Source of the DNA: Verticillium longisporum
Lineage: Eukaryota > Ascomycota > Sordariomycetes > Glomerellales > Plectosphaerellaceae
DNA length: 64,000 bases
Direction: 5' to 3'
Assembly (NCBI GenBank): GCA_019188255.1
Contig: JAETXT010000001.1
Location: 8,060,001-8,124,000 of the forward strand
Of the stretch, positions 52,172 to 63,291 are shown piece by piece. The notes under the pieces were generated by a model that was not told where the DNA came from, ran no database searches, and saw only the letters and a list, made by a program, of their open reading frames with translations. How positions within the stretch are numbered: position 1 is the stretch's first letter; every line of letters starts with the position of its first letter. The translations under genes were made by a program, and so were the position numbers.

Positions 52172-53289
52172 CTTGAGAGGATGCTCTGGCGAGGCCGAAT
52201 GCGGGGCTGAGGCGTCTGGATATCTGGTGATGGGAGAAGGTTGAAGCTCTCCCAACGTGGCAGCAGCTGTAGGTACAGGTACGAATGGGTGGTTGAGGCG
52301 AAGAGGACAGGTTGGAGGCCGGCAGAGTCGGTTCGTGGAGGGGTATAATCTAACGAGAGTTTCTTACAACAATTATGAAATGGCGTCAATTGGCCCGGGG
52401 GAGTCGAGTCTCACGGCAGCAAGGTTCCGGCTTCCGAGTCATTCGAGCCATTCGAGTCATTCGAGTCACCCCTCAACTCTGTGCCATCGAAAATCGAAAA
52501 TGTTCGGGGGCAGCGCCGATGTCGGGCTGCGGGGTAGGAGGCATCTGGTGGAAGGCACCACCGCGCTGGGACATGCCTGGCTGGAGGGCTCTGCCTGCTC
52601 GGAGTGAGCCGAGCAGCCACAGGCCCAAGCTCAAGCTGCCCCTCCCGATGTTTGGGTACCTGACGTACCTACCTACCTGCCCTACGTACTATGTACCTAG
52701 GTACCAGTAAGGCACACTCCAAGCTTCAGGGGCCTCGCACATGATGTCATCTCTCCTCCAACTGGTCTCTATCAACCTCCACAGATCCTTTCATCTTCAG
52801 TACATGTAAAATACGAGACCACCCAGAAGCGAGCAAACCGAATTGAATAAATTCCACAAACCCACGCTCGGGCTCTACACCTACATGGTACTCGTGTGAG
52901 CGGTCAAGTGTAATGAGATGAGATCGCCGACACACACATTCTACACTCTATCCCATTGTCTCGTATGGCTTCCTCCAAGGCCTTTCTCACATCAACGTTG
53001 ATGCATCCCGTCACATCAATCATATCGTTGCAGCGCATATTGATTCGGAACATCGACAATAGCGGGCCAAAGGAACGCAACTCGCCTGCCCCGCCCTGGC
53101 TTCATCTGTTGCTCCCTCCCCTCTTCATCGTCATCGGCGAGACCCGGCTCTGCGTGTCGACATGGTGATATTCCCTTTCTCCCCCAACGCCGAGCAAAAT
53201 CCAAATAAATCAGTCCTCCTTCCTCAATACGTTCCTCAGTCTTCGTTAATTCATCATGTCTCGGAGAAACACCGTTCTGGTTCGCTTCT
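52172..53289. other. Intergenic, aminotransferase promoter
   Basis: No gene is supported. There is a short CATTCGAG(T/C) tandem repeat at 52440-52470. A TACCTACCT/GTACCTAGGTACC cluster lies at 52655-52710, a motif type repeated in other intergenic regions of the window (57785-57820, 59340-59360). Confidence 0.5.
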
Positions 53290-56157
53290 CTAAATAGACG
53301 CAAGCCGCTCGAGGGCGGATAGGACACCTGTCCGTCGTTAGCATGGAGAACTGAGAAACGCCGTGCCGCGTCCACTCACCACTGACACCCTGCGTCAGGG
53401 TCGCCGTCGCTTCGGTGCTGCCACGCTTGCCCAGCGTCACCGTTGTGACCTCCTTAACCACGCCTTCGTCGGCAAGCGTGTTGGCCCACTTGAACACCTT
53501 TTCGTCGTCTCGCCCGTCGCCCACGACCATGAGAAAGTCGACCGGGCCCTTGTGCTGTTCGTCAGGCGCCATGCCCGCCTTAAGGTCCTCAAAGATGCGC
53601 TCCGCCGCCGTGCTCTTGGTCCAGTCGATTGGTTCGACAATGATGCACCCGTTGAGAGGGATGGCGTGCACGCGCTGCGCCTCGCACGCGTCGTTGACGT
53701 GGCTGGCGCAGTCGCTGGCCTGCCGCGCCGCAGAATCATAATCTTCGGCGCCCTTGTAGTGGAACACGAGGCTGCAGCGACGCTCCTCAATCACGGCCCC
53801 TGGCGTGCGCTCGAGGTAGTACGTCATGATTGACTTGACTGACGCCTTCCAGCTGCGAATCTGCTCGGCGTCGGCCATCACCTGCCACGTGCTCTTGCCG
53901 CAGTCCTTGAGGAAACACCCATTCTCCGCAATGAGGCCCAGGTTCGGCACGCGCCGGAAAGTGCGGTCGAGCTCCTCGGGTCGCCGCCCAGACATGACGT
54001 AGATGGTGTTGCGATCGTCAAGCAGCAGGTCATTGAGTACATCGACCGTGCGCTGAGGACTGACAGGGATAATCTGGTTCATCGGGCCCCAGCTGACTAG
54101 TGTGCCCTCGTAGTCGAGGATGAAGAGACGTCGCTCGCTGCGCTTGTACCGTTGCGTGAGCGTGCCGATCGAGAGACGCGGCACCGCCGTCTGGTCGCGC
54201 TTGTGCTGCTCCTCGTGCACAAGGTCAAGACGCGAAAGGAACTCGGAGAACCAGTGCGAACCCGTGTGATGCATGACGGCCTCATAGAGTTTGTTCCAGC
54301 GTCGCTCCTTTTCCTCATCGCTCATCTCGAGCGCTTGCTTGATGGCATCGGCGCATGCGCGGTAGTCCCAGGGGTTGACGGCGAGCTCGTGGCCGCCGAA
54401 GAGGGATGATGTGCCTGTGAACTCGGACAGGATCAAAGAGCCGTGCTTCTTGTCCGGCAGAACCTCGCCATCCTGGCAGAACAAATATTCGTGAGATGTC
54501 AGGTTCATGCCCTCGCGCTGGCTCGTGATCATGAGCGCGTCAGCGCACGTCAGAAGTGCGAGGTACTGCGGGAAGTCAATGTCCTGCTTGAGGTACACGA
54601 CCGGCTGATATGCCAGATTGGCCCACGACGAGTTGACACGGGTGACAATGTCACTGACGGCGGCGTCAAGGTCGCTCTTCTCGCTGCTCGACATGGCCAC
54701 TTGGATGAGGACCGTTTGGTTGCGCCACTGCGGGTTCTTGTTGAGGAACAGCTCATACGAGAGCAGCTTCTGGCGCACACCTCGAACGTGGTCAAGCTTG
54801 TCGCGGGCGACAATGAGCCGCTTGCCCTTGTACCTCTCTCTGATGGTCTCGATCCACTTCTTCACGCTGTTGTTGGCGCGGCGCTCCCGAATGTAGACCG
54901 GGTCAATTCCAATTGGCAAGTTCACGACATCGACAAAACGATCCTCGAGCTGAAGGCCGTCGGGCGTGGCCTCGGCACCCAAAAGGCGACTGCATGTCTG
55001 CTGGAAGTGACGAGCATACTCATGAATTTGGAAGCCGACGAGGTTTGCACCTAGCATGCCTTCCAAAAGCTGCTTGCGCACGGCGAGGCATCGGAAAACC
55101 TCGGAGGAAGGGAATGCAACGTGCAGGAAAAAGCCAATCTTGGCCTCGGGTAGTTTCTGGCGAACCATGCCGGGCACGAGCAGCAAGTGGTAGTCATGCA
55201 CCCAAATGACATCGCCGCGCTTCCAGTTGGCAATGATCTTGTCCGCAAACGCCTGGTTGACATTGACATAGTATTTCCAAGAGTGATCCTCAAAAGCCTT
55301 GCTCTTGGGGTTGTCTGGGATCTGGTAGTGAAAGACTGGCCAGAGGATTTGTTTGCAGAAATGTGAGTAGTGGCCATCAAAGTCCTTGTCGGAAGCAAAA
55401 ACTGTCAGCATGTCGTGATCGGTCGCTAGGTGGTCTTCGATGTCTTGCTTCTGCTGTGTTCCTTCGAGTGCGTCGGTAGGCATGCCGAGAGTTCCAACCC
55501 AAGTGTAGTCGCCCAATTTACCGTCACGAGCGGCGGCGTCGGCAGCATTGCGCAGACCGCCGTTCCCCTGATCCGCGTTGACAATCTTCCAATTGGCGTG
55601 CGCAAAGACGCGATCATGACTGTCACTGCGAGCAATAGCACGGGGCTGAATGACTCCCTGGCGGCCGAGCTCACGCGCCTTCTCCAGGGTCCGACTGTGC
55701 TCAGCAATCAGCGCTGGCGGCGGAGAGCTCGCTCGGGATTTTGGCTGGTTGGCGCTGCCACCCCATCGGGGAGCCCTTGTCGGCGGGCATACCGGCGTCG
55801 ACGCTCTCGTTGCCATCGTCGGAGAGAGGGATGCGGAAGCCATCTTCGTTGGCAAACAGGTCTTGCGATCCGTGTTCTTCGGTTGGGGTATCAGGAGGTG
55901 TCACTTCGGGGAGAGGCGTAAAGAGACTGGGTTTGTCGGCGCCGGTGAGGGTGGAAGGGCCCGGCTTCTTCGTTCGTTCTGAGCGCTCGGGGGCTGGCGT
56001 AGCGGTGCCGGGCTTGCCAGGCAGGTTGAAGTGAACTGTCTTGGGCAGAAAGCTGACAATGTCAGTATGCGCTGTCTTGACGGACCGGGCTTGCTCTGTG
56101 GTTAAGGATAGTTAGGGGTGCGGGACGAGCTTACAGCGTAGCGACAAAGACAGTCAT
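53290..56157 (-). CDS. Trehalose-phosphate synthase complex subunit (GT20 plus HAD, TslA/Tps3 type)
   Basis: Exons are 56157-56135, 56052-55793, 55713-53380 and 53327-53290, giving 884 residues. The start MTVFVATLFLPKTVHFNLPG is typical. An acidic, Pro-rich linker follows. The GT20 domain (about residues 130-600) contains VIWVHDYHLLLVPGMVRQKL, GFFLHVAFPSSEVFRCLA, GANLVGFQIHEYARHF, LPIGIDPVYIRE and SQREGMNLTSHEY. The HAD phosphatase-like domain starts LFILDYEGTLVSWG and includes YVMSGRRPEELDR and VVGDGRDDEKVF. The nucleophile motif DxDGT reads DYEGT, so phosphatase activity is doubtful; this suits a regulatory subunit of Tsl1/Tps3 type. The intron 55792-55714 has a weak branch point. A one-base indel near 55770 is an alternative that would retain SRASSPPPALIAEHSR as coding. 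Confidence 0.9.
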
Positions 56158-59100
56158 GGTGGCTGACAGATAGACCCTACGGTCGCTGTGCTATGTATGT
56201 CTGTTGGAAGGGCAGGAGACGGGGGATCAGGCCTGACTCGAGGCGGATCAAGATGGCGGATGGTGGTGATGTTGACAGCGATCGATCGGATTGCTACGGA
56301 AACATGGGGTTGGATGTGAGGAAGGCGTTGCTTTATTGCGAGGTGATGAGATTGACAGTTGGCCCAAGGTCGTTTCAGAACGTTGGCAAGGTGCCGAAGT
56401 TGGCTGCTGACTATGGTGGCCGACGCTTGTCTTGACAATCGGTTCAAGGTGTCAAAGGCGCAGCATCTGTTGCATGTGACAGCGCGGTAAGATTTCCGTC
56501 GAGGTGCGAGGATCGCACAGGCGAGCGCAATGCTCTCTGGAGGATAGCGCAGGTAAGGGTCACGAATAGTATGATTCGACGGGGATTGGATATGGACGTT
56601 TTGGGTGTGTGGTCGTGCGTGAGGTGGACGGTTGTATAAGGGTGCTTTTTCGCTTTGATGTTGCTCGTCTCGTCTCGAAAATTTCAGGTGGACGTCCGGG
56701 CCGGATGTAAGTAGATGGAGGGGCAGTGAAAATGGCACCTCAGGCTTCTGGGAACGGGGAAATAGGCTTAGGCTTAGGCTGGGCTGCCTCCACTGAGGGG
56801 AAGCTCGAGCGGGCGTGGAGGAATGAGTAGTCCTTGAGAGGAAGGGGAGTCGCGGGCGGCTGGAGCCAGAGGCGGAAAAGTATACAGGGAACTTGGGAAC
56901 AGGAGCAGGGTTCCGGTTTGGTGTGGCGGGACCCTACGTAATGGGCCGGAGCTTGTCTCACAGGGCGTCGTAGTTTGTGCCCTTTTTTTTTCCTTTGCTG
57001 AAGGGCTGAGGCTAGCTGAAAGGCAGCTGTTGAGATCAACGGGACGGGCGTTGCGCTCTCTGTGATGCTTTTATGACAAGTTACGATGCGATCGATGGCT
57101 GATGGCCGATGGCGATGATTTTGATGCCGGGACGTTTCTGCCTTGACTCGGAGTGGTATCACAGGCCAACGCACGAGGAGGCCCAGCACCGGGCCAGCGT
57201 GTCCGGATCGTCGGTTTTTCTTGCCTCTTCTCTGCGATGGGTCGTTTGCAACGCCGATGGGATATCACTGATTGAGGGTGCGGGATTTGATCCAATGGCA
57301 CAGAGCAGAGCAGCAGAGGTAGGGCAGATGTGGTGATTGACGGCGGCAGCACCCGACGGTGTTGACTCCGGTTTTGGCCCTGGACACACCAGGAGCTTTT
57401 GGTCCGACAGGCAGGCAAGCAGGCCAGCAAGAAATCAAGGAACGGAACCGAGAGCAAGGCAAGCTAGCTGTGGAGAATAGGAACAGGCAGATGATGTGTT
57501 GATCGAGATCTCGGGTCAACTTGAGTTTGAGCCTTCAGAGGTAGAGTTACGGAAAGGATGAGAACGACATGATCAATGCGTGGCTGTTAAGCTGGGCCTT
57601 TCCATCTTTTTGAAGGGCAGGTGCCTTGGGTGGGCAGGCGTTGGAGGAAGCGGCTGCCCTGAGCATCCATGGTGTCAGCTTCCTCCTCACCACCAACTTG
57701 TCTTCACTTTCCCGAGTTATTATTGCAGTTGAGGTAGGTACCGTGGCTGCTTCCCGTTTCAAAGGCAGGTGCTAAAGAGACCTTGAAAAGGGTAGGTACC
57801 TAAGGTACCTATCTACTGCCCTCTTTCAGGTGTCCCACATCCCAAAACCTGCTGAGACCCTCCGAGGATCTTCAGCTCAATGGCCTTAGCAAGTGCCTGA
57901 ACTTGACCAACATCGAGACATCAACATGCACACCACACCATCAAACGCCGGTCAAAGCTTGGTCTTCGCTGTTGACACTCGGGGCTAAACACCCGTATCA
58001 GCTCCGCTGAAGATCGGCAACGCTACTCTACTCTGCCTTCTGGGCGTCTTTGGATGTGTCTCTTGCGTCTCTCGTCGTGTCGCCATATCATGTCACCACG
58101 ACCTCGACTGTTGCACCTCTACCAACGCGATCCTCCTCCACAATCGATGCCACGGGATTGAAGCTCCGCTGCATCATGCCCCTCGTTCATCGACAAGCAC
58201 TTTCCCATGGACCTCATCCTGTCATAAATGACAGAAGTTTACGCAGCCTGACGGGCAAAATGGTAGAAGCGCACTCACTCCGTGTCTCTTGCATTCAGAC
58301 ACTGTCGGCACATCAACAGCCGTTCTTTGTTGTTGGACCCAATCGACAGAAAGCCACGAGGCAAAGACATGCCATTCCAGTAAGGTAGACACGCGGCGGG
58401 TCTGGGCCTTGGCTGCGCCGTAGAGAGGTCCCAACAAGCCACTCTATCGACCATGATCTCCGTATTGGTTCGCATTTCCCGCCACAACGTTCGCCGTCGC
58501 CGATCACCACGATTCGAGGCACCAGCATCAAGTGTCCCAGGCAACTGGCAAACATTTGCTTCGGGTGGCATCGGCCACACCTCGCTGCCCCTTGATCGCC
58601 AGCCACTGGGGCCGCGTCGTGGTTGTGTTGCATGGGTTCCGACCTGCAGCTCCGCAGACCTCCTCTCTGCCTCCCTATTCCCGTCCTACCGCTGTACCAT
58701 TGGTGGCTGGCCAACTCCCGAGCTGCGAGTGGTCGCCATCGTTCGCTCGAACTGCCATGTTGTCCGAGCTTCACAAGCTTCTCTTAGCTCGCCTTCCAGG
58801 CCTTCAAGGCCACCCATTTGCCCCTGCAGAGTCTCTTGCAGAAGCAGGTATTCGCGCGCGTCCACCTGCGTCTGGCCGAGATTGGCGGGGTTGCGCCAGA
58901 CGTGCAGCCCCGGCACCTTCGGCCCAGCCTTCCCACGCCATAAATGATCAGTGCACCGAATAGGCCCAAGAAGGGGGCGTGAAGATGCTGCATTGGGCGC
59001 CTTTGAGGAGGGAAAAAGAACGCTGACCTGGCGACCAGCTGTTGGCTGGGCCTAATTTAGCACCGACATCGTCAAGCGTTGGATTCATTCAGGCATGGCG

Positions 59101-60837
59101 GCGACGGGGTCGCTTGCGACGCAACTACCGCTACGTGTTTGTCCGTTTGACTGCATCATATGTAACCTGACAAAACGTAGACGAGGCTCACGATGCGGGG
59201 TATGATGTATCAGTCTATCTATCCATTGGATCGGACTAACACTGTGCTTGTTGGTAGCACGAGTCTCTTCTCATAAATGGACTGAGAACGCGCCTCTACC
59301 AGATGCGAGCACGTCGCCATTGGTCTGCGTGTCACAAGATTTCACCTACCTAGGTACGCAATCCAACCGCGATCCTACCTAGTGATCCGTCAACAAACGC
59401 CGCAGTCATTTTCGTCAGATATCTAAAAAGAGCATGACTGGTTTTGTCGGCCTCTTCTCTCCTTCCTGCCGTGGGAAGGCCGGCAGCCTGGAGATGACGA
59501 GTGGCTGATACCGTCGCGTGTTTGCCGCCTAATATCACGACTCGACATCACTTGCTGGCCGAATATCCCTCTTCTTGGGCCCCAGTCCAATCTCACAACT
59601 TAAAATGCCCGAGAGCACAGTGAGCCATATAACGCATAGGACAAACTCGTCGTCCAGTCGAAGTGCCGTATCTCACCCCGTGGTCCAACAGCTGCCCAGT
59701 TGTTGTCGAAATTGTCGCCCCTCCGTGATATCGCAGAGGTTCCATCCAGCCCCGCCAGCTTCGGGTCGGTCGCCCGTGTCCCAGGCGCCAAATGTACTAC
59801 GTTAACGAGCAAGCTGTCGCCTTGCTATCACGAAATATCCCTCTCCTGGTTGAACGATGTCGCATCGTCCAAAGAAGCCCCGTATTTCCCCGAGCGCTGT
59901 TCCTGGAGTTGTCAACAGCCTAAATCAGACACCCCCAGGATCTTCCACCACCCACCAAAAGGACGATGCCATCACCACAGCTGTACCTTGACTCGCCACA
60001 AGAACAAACACCATGACCAACCCCTCCACTCCTTCTCACAATGCTGCGCGATTTCACGTTACGCCATTTCGGGCCTGGTCACTCTTGTGCAACCACCAGG
60101 GAAATCTGACTCAGTTCTTTTCTCGGCCTCTTCATCTCCTCGTCCCAAGCAGTCATCACCGGTCATCGCCACGTCGACCACGACCATCTATACGGCTTCG
60201 CTCTACTTCATTTCCCCTTGACCCTTGCGGCCCGGCGCCAGTCCCACCAAGTACCCTTGGCCCTTGGTCGTGCTCCTCCGCCCCTCCTTGCCCCCCCCAG
60301 CCGCGACAGCCCTGTCATTTTGTGCGGCCCGACCCCGTAGTCTCTCCGCCTGCCCGGCGCAACTTTGTGATGACCATGCTGCAGCAATCTGTCTTTCGCC
60401 TGTTTCACATGCTAGGCTCTCCCCCCAAAGAAGAATGAGGCTAAGCAAAGAAACTGGAGGCCTCGTTCCATGCGCTGTCAGGGTTGCTGCACATCCTCGC
60501 TCGCCTGGACGACCTACATACATATGTGCATGCAGAGACCCCGGCCTAGAACCGATGACACTGCTGGTTTATGTCTATTGGTGGGTGCTCGCGGGGCGTA
60601 GTCGTGTGTTTTGTCGCCGTACCGTCCGGTGTCACTCTGGACCTGCTAACAACTTTTTCTTTGATTCAAACCGCCTTGAGAGAAAACACAGTTCGTCTCC
60701 ATGGGGCAGCGCTTCGTTGTCTGGCAGCCGACTGGCCGGCACGGAACGGAGGATTTGATGCAAGAGCGTCAAGGGGGTATATTTTGCCGTAAAATGGAGA
60801 GCCGAGGCCACGCGGGAGTGATACCCTGCCCAATCGT
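56158..60837. other. Long gene-poor stretch upstream of the trehalose gene
   Basis: I find no supported gene in 4.7 kb. The first kilobase is the trehalose-gene promoter, with stress-type elements annotated separately. The right half has many overlapping short frames of Arg/Ser/Pro-rich composition. One minus-strand piece at 58686-58916 (VDAREYLLLQETLQGQMG...) looks coding-like but has no start, partner exon or family. Confidence 0.45.
56719..56847. promoter_or_regulatory. Cluster of three AGGGG stress-type elements
   Basis: AGGGG occurs at 56719-56723, 56796-56800 and 56843-56847, that is 560-690 bases upstream of the trehalose subunit start codon. Tandem AGGGG/CCCCT is the arrangement bound by Msn2/Msn4-type zinc fingers on yeast trehalose and stress genes. 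A fourth copy lies inside the first intron near 56113. Function is inferred. Confidence 0.4.
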
Positions 60838-62736
60838 CTAGTTACACCATAGCCGAACCGCCTTGTCCTTTCCGCCGCTGCCGACCTTCTTGCCGTCGGG
60901 CGCCCAGTCCTGGAGAGCTATTAGTCAAAGATGTTTGGCAGAAGTTTTAGGCGAGGCCAGGAAGGGTAGGGTCCTTACCACTGCATAAACTTCGTCTTGG
61001 TGCCCGGGAAGGTCACGGACGAGCTTAAACGTAGACATGGACCACACCTTGAGGGTGGTGTCTCGGGAGCAGGTGACGAGGAGGCGCGAGTCGGCGGAGA
61101 AGGCACTGCAGTTGGTGTCAGAGATTGGGATCGAGAATATTATGGAGAGTGCAGGCACTGACACTTGGAAGACGGGACCGACGTGGCCGCGCAGAGTGGC
61201 CAAAAACCTGCCGTCCCGAGCGGCCCAGATCTTGATGTGGTTGTCCCAGCCCGCCGAAGCAACGAGGTTTCCGTCTGGCGAGAAAGTGACCTTGAACATG
61301 TAATTAGTATCAATCGAATCTAGCGCCGTGTTAACAAGGGGGGGGGGGGGGTCCCTCTCGCTACTCACATGGTTCACCTGCTTCTGGTGGCCGTTCATCT
61401 TGGCCACGGGCTTGGTGCCCTGCGACGGCGAGTGGAGGTAGAGCAGGAAGTCGTCGGACGCCGAGATGAAGCGCTCGTCAATCTTGCCCTGGACCTTGGC
61501 CACCTTTTCGAACCGCTCCTTCGCCTTGGCCCTCTTGCCCTCGTCAGTGTCAGGAACGGGCGTGTGGTCGAAGAAGCCCGTCCGCAGCACATGATCCGTC
61601 GACAGTGCAATGTGGTTGACCCAGTGCGCGTGCGCCGTGAACGTCTGGACGAGGGTGCCCTTGGCCGCATCCCACGCCCGGATCGTCTTGTCCTGGCTGC
61701 CGCTGAAGATGAGGTTTGTGCCGCCCCACTTGACGCAGGTCACGCTGGAGCGGTGGCCCGAGAGGACATGCTCCGTCTTGCCCGTGTTGGCGAGCCAGAC
61801 GCGAATGGTGCAGTCCTTGCTCGCCGATGCGAGTCTCGGCGTGCCGTCCGTCCACAGGAAGTACGGCTGCCATGCTGGGCGCTTGTTAGTCTCAAGGAGA
61901 AAGAGAGAATGTGTGGATCGGTCCTCCCCAACGTACCGATCTGCGTGATCCATTTCTGGTGGCCCGTCAGCGCACCGCCGCGCGCGACGCCCTTCTCGGG
62001 ATCCCATAACCTGATCGTCTTGTCCATGGAGCCGCTGGCAATGATCTTGGCGTCCGGGCTCCACGCGACGCAGAGCGTCCAGCCCGTGTGGCCCGTCATC
62101 GTGTGCTGCGGCGTGCCCGTCTCCGTGTTCCATATGCGCACCGAGTTGTCGCCCGAGCCCGTCGCCAGCCGCGAGCTCGTCGCGGGACTGAACTGGGCCG
62201 CCAGGATGGCCTGGCCGTGGCCCGGTATCCTGTGCGCCATGCGGCTGACGGCCTGGACTTTGAACACGGCCTGCGGCTCGGCCGTCAATGTGACCGTCGT
62301 CTCGAACGGGTTCGTGACGCCATGGCTGCGGAGGAGCTCGAGGAAGTTGGCGGGCCACGTGTCGACGATGATCTCCGAGTTGGGAATGTTGATGCGGAAG
62401 CGGTAGGGCAGGTAATCTTCGCGGTCCTACGGTTCAGCACGTCAGTAAGAAAGCTACCAAGGGCAGTGAACCGCTGAAGCCCTTTTGTTCTCGGGTTTTC
62501 CCCCTTCGTACCTTGTCTAGTAGCGTGTTGACGAGAAGACTGAGGTTCTTCTCCGAGGCGTCGGCGAGGGGGACCTCGATGACCTCGGCGAGCTGTTTGC
62601 CGTCGCCGTCGACGAAGCGAGCCTTGAACGAGCCATCCTCGCCCGGCGCGACAGCCGTGACGTCCTGCTGGATCGTTGTTCGCTCGAGTTCTTCGCGCCT
62701 CTGGCGTTTCGAGGGCGGGGGGAGAATGGTGGCCAT
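60838..62736 (-). CDS. RSA4: Ribosome assembly factor Rsa4/NLE1 (Notchless) WD-repeat protein
   Basis: Exons are 62736-62512, 62426-61937, 61874-61369, 61290-61163, 61105-60979 and 60909-60838, all in phase, giving 515 residues, the size of yeast Rsa4. The N-terminal ubiquitin-like NLE domain (about 30-110, with FKARFVDGDGKQLAEVIEVP and LPYRFRINIPNSEIIVDTW) binds the MIDAS domain of Rea1/Mdn1. Eight WD repeats follow, for example GHGQAILAAQFSP, TGSGDNSVRIWN, GSMDKTIRLWD, SASKDCTIRVW, SGSQDKTIRAWD, SAGWDNHIKIWAARDG, TCSRDTTLKVWS and SGGKDKAVRLWCN at the end. The role is pre-60S maturation in the nucleolus and nucleoplasm. It lies next to the Q-rich AT-hook gene on the same strand. The third intron carries a 14-base G/C homopolymer. 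Confidence 0.96.
61338..61351. repeat. 14-base G homopolymer in an intron
   Basis: An unbroken run of 14 G on the plus strand (C on the coding strand) lies in the third intron of the Rsa4 gene, 18 bases from the donor site end. Its true length is uncertain because homopolymers elsewhere in this window appear undercalled. Confidence 0.85.
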
Positions 62737-63291
62737 GTCGTGCGTTCAGGCTGGGTCCTTCTCGAGCAGTGAACTGTCGCACGGTAACTTCTTCGTAGGA
62801 TTCCGTGTTCCGACGGTTACTAAATGTTCCGTTGGCAAAATCTCACAGCCAAGATGGTCTGCTGCAGAGGAGGGGCTTGAGGAACGGTGAAGGCGCAAGT
62901 TGTCGATGCTATTTTTTGGTGGGGCACTCGAAATTTCAGAGGAGCAAGCGGCATGTCGGCCATTACATGTCCGACATTTTTCTTTTGGCGCATACTTCCT
63001 GGCTACAAGCTAAGATAACGACAACACCACTAGAGCCCTACCTTGCCCATGCCTTGGGACAATCGACGCCCTGGACAATTTCCGTGCCCATGAAAACTGT
63101 CATGAATAGAATAAAAACCTCCCTTTCCAATCGTGTTGAGCTCCGAATTTCCCTGAATAAACGTAGAGTGACCATGGAACTCTTCCAGTCACCGCCAATG
63201 CTAAACGCCACCGTTTGTCCGTCCTGAGACTCCTTCTTCCTAATTTTCCTTCGCTCATACCCAATTCGTCATTCCATCCGAAACGCAACCT
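62737..63291. other. Spacer, Rsa4 promoter
   Basis: This stretch lies between the start of the Rsa4 gene and the stop codon of the next minus-strand gene. It serves as 3' region of one and promoter of the other. No additional gene is supported. Confidence 0.5.

Noticed and set aside
58686..58993. Possible small minus-strand gene (VDAREYLLLQETLQ...)
   Set aside because: The texture is coding-like, but no start, partner exon or family could be found, and two frames compete. Kept only as a lead.
60925..62358. 477-codon minus-strand frame across Rsa4 introns
   Set aside because: It mixes real exons with translated introns and an out-of-frame N-terminus; the six-exon model explains all WD repeats and the NLE domain.
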